Assembly (NCBI GenBank): GCA_002327865.1
Contig: DCUQ01000026.1
Span: 18,393 to 28,895 of the forward strand
Reading direction: 5' to 3'
Length of the DNA stretch: 10,503 nucleotides
From: Syntrophaceae bacterium UBA2210
GTDB taxonomy: Bacteria > Desulfobacterota > Syntrophia > Syntrophales > UBA2210
Numbering within the stretch: the stretch's first letter is position 1; each line of letters starts with the position of its first letter. Below are positions 5,385-10,503 of this stretch, in pieces. The translations under genes were made by a program, and so were the position numbers. The notes under the pieces were generated by a model that did not search any database, was not told the DNA's origin, and worked only from the letters and a program-made list of their open reading frames with translations.

Positions 5385-5592
5385 ACGGGCGGTTTTCCTC
5401 AAACAAGACTCTACCGGAGGTACCGGTATCGCCCGGCTGAACATTTAAAACCCGAACCGGTGCGTCAGGGAAAGAGCTTTTTCGCATAATAATATCTGTT
5501 CGGACACAGGGTTTAAATGCGTAGAGAAGACCGGTTGAGAACCTTAAAATCGGCAATCGCTAACCGCGAGCTTTGAACAAGGAGAAAAACGT
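5385..5592. other. Intergenic gap before yicC with a nested long-range stem
   Basis: No gene is seen. CATTTAAAACCC (5442-5453) pairs with GGGTTTAAATG (5509-5519), 11 pairs with one bulged A. GAAC (5454-5457) pairs with GTTC (5498-5501) across a 7-nt bulge. TGCG (5461-5464) pairs with CGCA (5483-5486) inside that. The motif ACCGGT occurs three times (5422, 5456, 5530), and ACCGGA once at 5413. No clear promoter or intrinsic terminator is visible. AAGGAG at 5580-5585 serves yicC. The gap is unusually long for an operon where other joints overlap. Confidence 0.45.
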
Positions 5593-6477
5593 ATGATAAG
5601 AAGTATGACAGGATATGGAAGATCAGAATCCGTTCTTTCCGGAAAAAAATTGATTATCGAGGTCAAATCCTTGAACCACAAAAATCTGGAAAGCGGCGTA
5701 CGGTTGCCGTTCTTTCTGTCACCCTTGGAGGTGGCTGTTAAAAAAAGAGTCGGTGAACGGATTTCCAGGGGAAGATTAGAGATAAACATCAGAATAGATT
5801 CCGATCCCGGAGCAAACGGCACGGACAAGCCGGAGGTGAACCTTCCACTTGTCACAAGCTATTATGCCTTACTGACTAATCTGAAGGAAAAATTTAACCT
5901 CAGCGGTGAGATAACGCTGGATACAATTGTTAATCTGAAAGGCGGCATCTATATTCCGGAACTGGAAATCGACCCCGAAGAAGCCTGGGACACAATCCGT
6001 GCGGTATTGGATGATTCATTGGATTCTCTGATATGTATGAAGGAAATGGAAGGCAGGCTTCTCTATGAAGATTTCATCGCGCGTCTCGATACGATCGGCA
6101 GTCATATAGAAAAGATAGAAGCAAGAATTCCACAGGTTGCCAGCGAGTATCAGGAAAGGCTGCTCGAGAGAATTCGCGAGCTGACAGAGAGCATGGATTA
6201 TGATAAATCGAGGATTATCCAGGAAGTCGCGATAATGGCCGAAAAGAGCGATATAACCGAAGAGATTGTACGCCTTAAAAGTCACATGAAACAGTTTGAG
6301 GAACTGCTGGACAGCGAAATCGCCATCGGCAGAAAAATGGATTTTATGTTTCAGGAAATGCACAGAGAAATAAATACAATAGGGTCAAAAAGCAGTGACC
6401 TCACAATATCCGGAAATGTAATAGAAATAAAGACGGAACTTGCCAAGCTTAGAGAACAGGCCCAGAACATCGAGTAA
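5593..6477 (+). CDS. yicC: YicC/YloC family endoribonuclease
   Basis: A 294-residue protein, the usual length for the family. The N-terminus MIRSMTGYGRSE and the segment VKSLNHKNLESGVRLP (24-39) followed by RISRGRLEINI (56-66) match the YicC N-terminal domain. The C-terminal DUF1732 domain (about 210-294) contains EEIVRLKSHMKQF, GRKMDFMFQEMHREINTIGS and the near-invariant ending LREQAQNIE. The middle is predominantly helical. Members are reported as endoribonucleases; E. coli YicC is linked to decay of the small RNA RyhB. A strong AAGGAG lies 7-8 nt before the ATG. It precedes gmk by 63 nt, the common yicC-gmk pairing. I see no small RemA/DUF370 gene between them, which some bacteria have there. 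Confidence 0.95.
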   Translation: MIRSMTGYGRSESVLSGKKLIIEVKSLNHKNLESGVRLPFFLSPLEVAVKKRVGERISRGRLEINIRIDSDPGANGTDKPEVNLPLVTSYYALLTNLKEKFNLSGEITLDTIVNLKGGIYIPELEIDPEEAWDTIRAVLDDSLDSLICMKEMEGRLLYEDFIARLDTIGSHIEKIEARIPQVASEYQERLLERIRELTESMDYDKSRIIQEVAIMAEKSDITEEIVRLKSHMKQFEELLDSEIAIGRKMDFMFQEMHREINTIGSKSSDLTISGNVIEIKTELAKLREQAQNIE

Positions 6478-6540
6478 TGTATAGTTCCGGGATTTGAGCG
6501 AGAGCAAAAATACGATAACAATCATCAGGGTCCTAATATC

Positions 6541-7152
6541 ATGAAAGATACAACCACACAGGGGTTACTTATTGTTGTTTCCGCCCCGTCAGGTGCCGGT
6601 AAGACTACAATATGCAAGAGATTGCTGGACGAATTTCCCGACTTGCATTTTTCCGTTTCCTGTACTACGCGTCCCCCGCGAAAAGGCGAGAAAAACGGAG
6701 AGGATTATCATTTCATCTCAGCAAAAGAGTTTCAAAGAATGATAGAGAACGACGAGTTTGTGGAGTGGGAGGAAATCTACGGACATCTTTACGGCACGTC
6801 GAGAAAAGAGATAGAAGACCGTACCGGGAATAATCACGATGTTCTGCTGGATATAGACACGAAAGGCGCCCGTAACGTAAAGGCGATATACCCAGGGGGC
6901 GTGTTTGTTTTCATCATGCCTCCATCCGTAAAAACGCTCAAAGAGAGATTGAAGAAACGCGGTTCGGAAACCGACGATACCATAAAGGTGCGTTTCGACA
7001 GGGCCATGGAAGAGATAAGAGAAAATGAATGGTATGATTATGTTATATTTAATGATATGTTAAACGATTCGTCTCATATAATGAGTTCGATATATACGGC
7101 TGAGAAAAACAGGCGGTCCAGGCTGCAAGCCAGGATAAGCGATTTTTTCTGA
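6541..7152 (+). CDS. gmk: Guanylate kinase
   Basis: A 203-residue nucleotide kinase, close to the 207 residues of E. coli Gmk. It makes GDP from GMP and ATP and so feeds GTP and (p)ppGpp pools. The P-loop is APSGAGKTT (15-23). The GMP-binding segment SVSCTTRPPRKGE (38-50) followed by GEDYHF (53-58) carries the expected Ser, Arg and Tyr residues. FVEWEEIYGHLYGTS and DVLLDIDTKGARNVK match the rest of the core, and KERLKKRGSE marks the lid. The start is the only ATG that fits; AGGG lies about 10 nt upstream and is a modest ribosome binding site. It sits between yicC and rpoZ, a widespread order. Confidence 0.98.
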   Translation: MKDTTTQGLLIVVSAPSGAGKTTICKRLLDEFPDLHFSVSCTTRPPRKGEKNGEDYHFISAKEFQRMIENDEFVEWEEIYGHLYGTSRKEIEDRTGNNHDVLLDIDTKGARNVKAIYPGGVFVFIMPPSVKTLKERLKKRGSETDDTIKVRFDRAMEEIRENEWYDYVIFNDMLNDSSHIMSSIYTAEKNRRSRLQARISDFF

Positions 7153-7368
7153 ATTGAACAGATGGAATTCACCCTTCGGAGGGTGGGGAGAGCGTGTGAA
7201 TAAAAACGCAAAGCTCCCTTCCCTTACCCCCAGGCAATCGGGTGTACGGGTGTTACGGCAATTATTATCTGTGCCGGTAACGCGGAAAATAATTTTCAAT
7301 GTATTCAACAATCGAAGACTTTCCGCCACGTATTGCGGGGAGCTTCAATAACCGGAGGTATATAAAGA
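7153..7368. other. Gap between gmk and rpoZ with two adjacent hairpins
   Basis: No supported gene. CACCCT (7170-7175) pairs with AGGGTG (7180-7185) around TCGG. Immediately after, GGGAG (7186-7190) pairs with CTCCC (7214-7218), with CGT/ACG inside. Neither has a T run. The palindrome GAAAAT-A-ATTTTC lies at 7285-7297. A frame starting at TTG 7154 stays open to 7351 but has no ribosome binding site or recognisable protein. Confidence 0.4.
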
Positions 7369-7647
7369 ATGGCAAGAGTTACCGTAGAAGATTCCTTGGA
7401 GAAAGCAAAAAACAGATTCGCCCTGACACAGCTTACCGCTCAAAGGGCGAAACAACTTCTCAACGGATCAAAACCCCTTTGCAATAAAAAAAGCAATCGG
7501 GAAATCGTTACCGCCCTGAGGGAGATAGCCGAAGGGAAAGTGAAATATGCCCATCCTGAAATTCTCGATTCCATGTCGGCGGATGAGCAATTTACTGTGC
7601 CCGCAGAACGAAGCATGGATTTTATCGAAGATGCAAGCGACGAATAA
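7369..7647 (+). CDS. rpoZ: RNA polymerase omega subunit
   Basis: A 92-residue protein with the omega signature: MARVTVEDSLEKAKNRFALT at the N-terminus, the AQRAKQLLNGSKPL helix (25-38) and NREIVTALREIAEGKV (43-58). Omega binds beta-prime, aids polymerase assembly and, in proteobacteria, forms part of one ppGpp site. The acidic C-terminal tail (from about residue 65) is less conserved. GGAGG at 7354-7358 lies 10 nt before the ATG. The end overlaps pyrF by 17 nt. Its place just after gmk is typical. Confidence 0.96.
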   Translation: MARVTVEDSLEKAKNRFALTQLTAQRAKQLLNGSKPLCNKKSNREIVTALREIAEGKVKYAHPEILDSMSADEQFTVPAERSMDFIEDASDE

Positions 7648-8377
7648 AGACAGCCGGAGCAGATTGATATTCGCCCTCGATCTGGGTGAAGATATGTACG
7701 AGGCCATGAGATGGGCCGATCTTCTAAAGGATCATGTGGGAATGTTCAAGATAGGAAAGGAAGCATTTACCCGTTTTGGCCCCGCTGTCGTTTCAAGTAT
7801 AAGAGAAAGGGGTGGGAATATCTTTCTCGATCTGAAATTCCATGACATCCCCAATACCGTTGCCATGGCTTCCGAAGCCGCGGTGAAACTGGGCATTTCC
7901 ATGTTCAACATACACGCGCTGGGAGGAAGAGAAATGATGGAGCGGGCGGTGGATTCCGTCGATAAAACTGCCAGAGCCCTGGGAATTGCACCACCGGCAC
8001 TGCTCGCGGTAACGGTTCTTACAAGTCTGGATGATACAAACCTCGAAGCGATAGGATTTCGATGCTCCACCAGGGAACTTGCTTTGAAACTCGCCATGTC
8101 GGCAAGGGATGCCGGTGTCTCGGGAGTTGTAGCCTCCGCTCAGGACGTAATCCCGATCCGGGAGGCATGCGGGAAAGACTTCATTATCGTAACCCCCGGC
8201 ATACGGATGGGCAAAGAAGTAGCAGGCGACGATCAGAAACGGGTATTGACTCCGCGGAATGCCATCGCGATGGGAGCGGATTATATCGTGGTAGGCAGGC
8301 CGATACGATTGGCCGACGATCCAGCGGCTGCCGCGGACAGGATTACCAGAGAGATCTCCGAGGGACTCTTTAATTAG
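7631..8377 (+). CDS. pyrF: Orotidine 5'-phosphate decarboxylase
   Basis: A 248-residue enzyme that converts OMP to UMP, the last step of de novo pyrimidine synthesis. The catalytic array is DLKFHDIPNT with Asp67, Lys69 and Asp72. RLIFALDLGE (11-20) is the first strand, TPGIR (188-192) and VVGRPI (220-225) form the phosphate-binding end of the barrel. The frame is open from an earlier ATG at 7547, which would add 28 residues lying entirely over rpoZ. I prefer the ATG at 7631 because family members begin only a few residues before the RLIFALD strand, and because it gives a short 17-nt overlap. No strong ribosome binding site precedes it, so coupling to rpoZ translation is likely. Confidence 0.95.
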   Translation: MQATNKDSRSRLIFALDLGEDMYEAMRWADLLKDHVGMFKIGKEAFTRFGPAVVSSIRERGGNIFLDLKFHDIPNTVAMASEAAVKLGISMFNIHALGGREMMERAVDSVDKTARALGIAPPALLAVTVLTSLDDTNLEAIGFRCSTRELALKLAMSARDAGVSGVVASAQDVIPIREACGKDFIIVTPGIRMGKEVAGDDQKRVLTPRNAIAMGADYIVVGRPIRLADDPAAAADRITREISEGLFN

Positions 8378-8404
8378 TATTCTCAGTTACTGGCCGGAGG
8401 AAAC

Positions 8405-9157
8405 ATGCAGATAATCTATGGGATGCATCCGGTTATTGAAGCTCTCAGGGCAGGGGTAAAAATAAGAAACGTTATTCTGCTGAAGGGGGGGAAACAGGGG
8501 GGCACCAGGGAAATACTGGAAATCGCGGCCCGGAGGCAAATACCTGTTACATTCGGTGACAAAAAGCAGCTTGACATCACCGCCGGGAATAGTCATCATC
8601 AGGGTGTCATCTGTCAATGCGAGGAATACCAGTATACCGGTATCGATGAAATTCTGGCTGATTGTAAATCCAGGGAAAACTCTCTTATCCTCATACTCGA
8701 CGGTGTTACGGATCCTCAGAATCTTGGTTCTCTCATAAGAACTGCTCTCTGCTTCGGCATATCCGGCGTCATTATCCCGGAAAACCGCGCCGCATCCATA
8801 ACACCCGCCGTATTCAAGGCTTCCGTGGGAGCGGCCGTGCATCTCCCGGTTGCCAGGGTGGTAAACATATCGAGAGCAATTGACAGGCTGAAAGAGGAAG
8901 GTTTCTGGATATACGGCGCCGATGCCACAAGCGGGGAAAACGTGCACACCCAGGATTACAGTGCCCGCATAGGTCTCGTAATGGGTGGAGAAGAAAAAGG
9001 GATAAGGCCGCTCGTCAGAAAAAAATGTGATTTTATGGTTTCAATACCGATGACAACCGTCATCGATTCTCTTAATGTATCCGTATCCGGAGGCATCATT
9101 CTGTATGAGATGACCCGCAAGTGGGAATCCTTAACGGTTAAGGGAAAAAGAGGTTAA
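8405..9157 (+). CDS. rlmB: 23S rRNA (guanosine-2251)-2'-O-methyltransferase, SpoU family
   Basis: A 250-residue TrmH/SpoU methyltransferase, about the length of E. coli RlmB (243). The N-terminal substrate-binding domain opens with YGMHPVIEALRAG (5-17) and includes HHQGVIC (64-70). The knotted SPOUT domain shows all three motifs: LDGVTDPQNLGSLIRTALCF (98-117, Asn106 and Arg112), LVMGGEEKGI (191-200) and IPMTTVIDSLNVSVSGG (214-230). These are SAM-binding and catalytic residues. It most likely methylates G2251 in the 23S P loop, but related group-3 members with other targets cannot be ruled out. CGGAGG at about 8395-8400 gives a good ribosome binding site. It follows pyrF by 27 nt and precedes pilC by 2 nt. 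Confidence 0.9.
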   Translation: MQIIYGMHPVIEALRAGVKIRNVILLKGGKQGGTREILEIAARRQIPVTFGDKKQLDITAGNSHHQGVICQCEEYQYTGIDEILADCKSRENSLILILDGVTDPQNLGSLIRTALCFGISGVIIPENRAASITPAVFKASVGAAVHLPVARVVNISRAIDRLKEEGFWIYGADATSGENVHTQDYSARIGLVMGGEEKGIRPLVRKKCDFMVSIPMTTVIDSLNVSVSGGIILYEMTRKWESLTVKGKRG

Positions 9158-9159
9158 AA

Positions 9160-10368
9160 ATGCCTGTATACTTGTGGAAGGGGACTACAAAAAAAGGTGA
9201 AATCAAAAAAGGTGAAATGGAAGCCCCTGATGAAAGTGCGGTCAGGATACAGTTACGGCGCCAGCGCATCAAACCTGAGAGCATAAAGAAAAAGCCCAAG
9301 GACCTTTTTGAAAATATCCCATTTCTGAAGCAAAGGGTTAAAGAAAAAGACGTAGTGGTATTCGCGCGTCAGTTTGCCACCATGATCAATGCCGGACTTC
9401 CTATAATCCAATGTCTGGAACTGTTGAGTGAAGAAGAAAAAAACAAAACCTTTTCAACGATTATCAGATCGGTAAAAGAGGATATCGAGGGGGGAAGTTC
9501 TCTCTCGGACGCACTGAAAAAATATCCGAATGTATTCGACGAACTTTTCATAAACCTGGTCGCCGCCGGCGAGGCTGGCGGTATCCTGGATGTAATTCTC
9601 AACCGTCTGTCCACATATATGGAAAAGTCTATGAATCTGAAACGGAAGATCAAGGGAGCGATGACCTATCCGATCAGTGTTCTTGTGATTGCCATAGCCG
9701 TTGTTATCCTGCTTCTTTATAAGGTGGTCCCCGTTTTTGATGATCTGTTCTCGAGCATGGGATCGGCGCTGCCGGGTCCTACCCAGTTTCTGGTGAACAT
9801 AAGCCGTTTCGTCCAGAGCAACATATTGTATATACTGGGTACCATTGTCTTGGCCGTATTCCTCTTCAAAAGATATTACAAGACTGAAGGCGGAAGACTG
9901 AGGGTAGATCGCACGACACTCAAGTTGCCCGTATTCGGAATGCTTCTCAGAAAGGCTGCCGTTGCAAAGTTTTCAAGAACCCTTTCGACCATGATGAGCA
10001 GCGGTGTTCCGATACTTGACGGCCTCGAGATCGTCAGCAAAACGGCAGGTAATAAGATTATTGAAAATACATTAATGGAAACCAGAAAGAGTATAAGCGA
10101 AGGCAGGACAATAGCAGAGCCCATGTCGGAATCGGGGGTTTTCCCTTCCATGGTTGTTTCCATGATATCGGTTGGAGAAAACACAGGAGCTCTTGATGCC
10201 ATGCTGGAAAAAATCGCCGATTTTTATGACTCCGAGGTTGACACGGCGGTTGATGCCATGACAGCACTGCTTGAGCCGATAATGCTGGTGTTTCTGGGTG
10301 GCGTTGTGGGAGGAATGATAATCGCCTTGTATCTGCCAATCTTTTCCATGGCTGGGGCCGTCGGATAG
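9160..10368 (+). CDS. pilC: Type IV pilus / type II secretion inner-membrane platform protein (PilC/GspF)
   Basis: A 402-residue protein with two T2SSF domains (about 65-190 and 268-392), each with the paired family motif: GEAGGIL (137-143) and GENTGAL (339-345). The N-terminus MPVYLWKGTTKKGE followed by a basic linker is typical. Membrane segments lie near 170-192, 221-238 and 372-395, the usual three. The protein forms the inner-membrane platform on which the assembly ATPase acts to add or remove pilin subunits. PilC and GspF are hard to tell apart by sequence alone; the length and N-terminus favour PilC. AAGAGG lies just before the ATG, which is 2 nt past rlmB. No pilB, pilT or pilin gene is visible in the window. 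Confidence 0.92.
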   Translation: MPVYLWKGTTKKGEIKKGEMEAPDESAVRIQLRRQRIKPESIKKKPKDLFENIPFLKQRVKEKDVVVFARQFATMINAGLPIIQCLELLSEEEKNKTFSTIIRSVKEDIEGGSSLSDALKKYPNVFDELFINLVAAGEAGGILDVILNRLSTYMEKSMNLKRKIKGAMTYPISVLVIAIAVVILLLYKVVPVFDDLFSSMGSALPGPTQFLVNISRFVQSNILYILGTIVLAVFLFKRYYKTEGGRLRVDRTTLKLPVFGMLLRKAAVAKFSRTLSTMMSSGVPILDGLEIVSKTAGNKIIENTLMETRKSISEGRTIAEPMSESGVFPSMVVSMISVGENTGALDAMLEKIADFYDSEVDTAVDAMTALLEPIMLVFLGGVVGGMIIALYLPIFSMAGAVG

Positions 10369-10392
10369 CAATACAAAATTACGGGCTGCCAA

Positions 10393-10503
10393 ATGGCGGA
10401 TCAAATAAGGCAGTGGCTTCAACAGATTTCACATTTCATTTCGATAAATAAAACGGCCTGTGTAATCTGCGGCGGATTGAAATGGTCGGGATGGCGCGAT
10501 TTG
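10393..10503 (+). CDS. 5' end of an unidentified gene, runs off the window
   Basis: From the ATG at 10393 the frame is open for 37 codons to the edge, in the same frame as pilC and 24 nt after its stop. The visible peptide starts MADQIRQWLQQISHFISI, has a CxxC (CVIC) near residue 23 and ends GWRDL. There is no good ribosome binding site. Many deltaproteobacteria have a pilS sensor kinase after pilC, and an N-terminus ending in Trp-Arg-Asp-Leu before a membrane segment would fit one. The fragment is too short to tell. Confidence 0.4.
   Translation, partial: MADQIRQWLQQISHFISINKTACVICGGLKWSGWRDL

Noticed and set aside
5353..5556. Minus-strand 67-codon frame in the DUF4416-yicC gap
   Set aside because: It uses a weak start, has no Shine-Dalgarno sequence and is not recognisable. 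The structured plus-strand reading explains the region better.
7154..7351. Open frame from a TTG filling the gmk-rpoZ gap
   Set aside because: About 65 codons can stay open by chance, there is no ribosome binding site, and the peptide matches no family I know. The gap is better described by its hairpins.
7547..7630. Longer N-terminus for PyrF starting inside rpoZ
   Set aside because: The extra 28 residues lie over rpoZ in another frame and precede the usual family start; ATG 7631 gives the normal length.

Overview
The window reads as ordinary core chromosome of a Gram-negative bacterium, most likely a deltaproteobacterium in the broad sense (Desulfobacterota). The Gram-negative envelope is shown by the tail of an outer-membrane beta-barrel protein, a lipoprotein with a clear lipobox, a heptose kinase of LPS core synthesis and a PilC/GspF platform protein. 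The deltaproteobacterial guess rests on the order DUF4416 - yicC - gmk - rpoZ and on a heptose kinase without a fused nucleotidyltransferase domain. It is inference from remembered gene neighbourhoods, not from a search.

Layout. Positions 1-279 hold the 3' end of the beta-barrel gene, closed by a strong terminator (302-338). A well-formed promoter (446-474) then drives tRNA-Gln(CUG) at 537-610, with a hairpin-forming leader between them and a terminator at 624-655. An AT-rich stretch with palindromes and a second promoter-like site leads to a small lipoprotein gene (1033-1524). That gene converges on glnS (glutaminyl-tRNA synthetase, minus strand, 1749-3434), so a tRNA-Gln and its cognate synthetase lie about 1.1 kb apart. 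The 434-bp gap between glnS and rfaE1 carries a promoter for each side and a dense set of inverted repeats.

From 3869 to the right edge every gene is on the plus strand and closely packed: rfaE1/hldA, DUF4416, yicC, gmk, rpoZ, pyrF, rlmB, pilC and an open frame that runs off the end. Two gene overlaps (23 and 17 nt), a 2-nt gap and no convincing internal terminator suggest one long operon or nested transcripts. The products cover LPS heptose supply, RNA turnover, GTP and UMP nucleotide synthesis, an RNA polymerase subunit, 23S rRNA methylation and pilus or secretion machinery. They look like a growth-linked housekeeping set rather than one pathway.

I see no mobile element, CRISPR array, toxin-antitoxin pair, defence system or biosynthetic cluster, and nothing I would call a new multi-gene system. 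The points worth a second look are non-coding: the paired leader in front of tRNA-Gln, a possible small RNA or leader before the lipoprotein gene, the nested inverted repeats between glnS and rfaE1, and the nested long-range stem in the gap before yicC. All were found by eye and need folding and comparative analysis.
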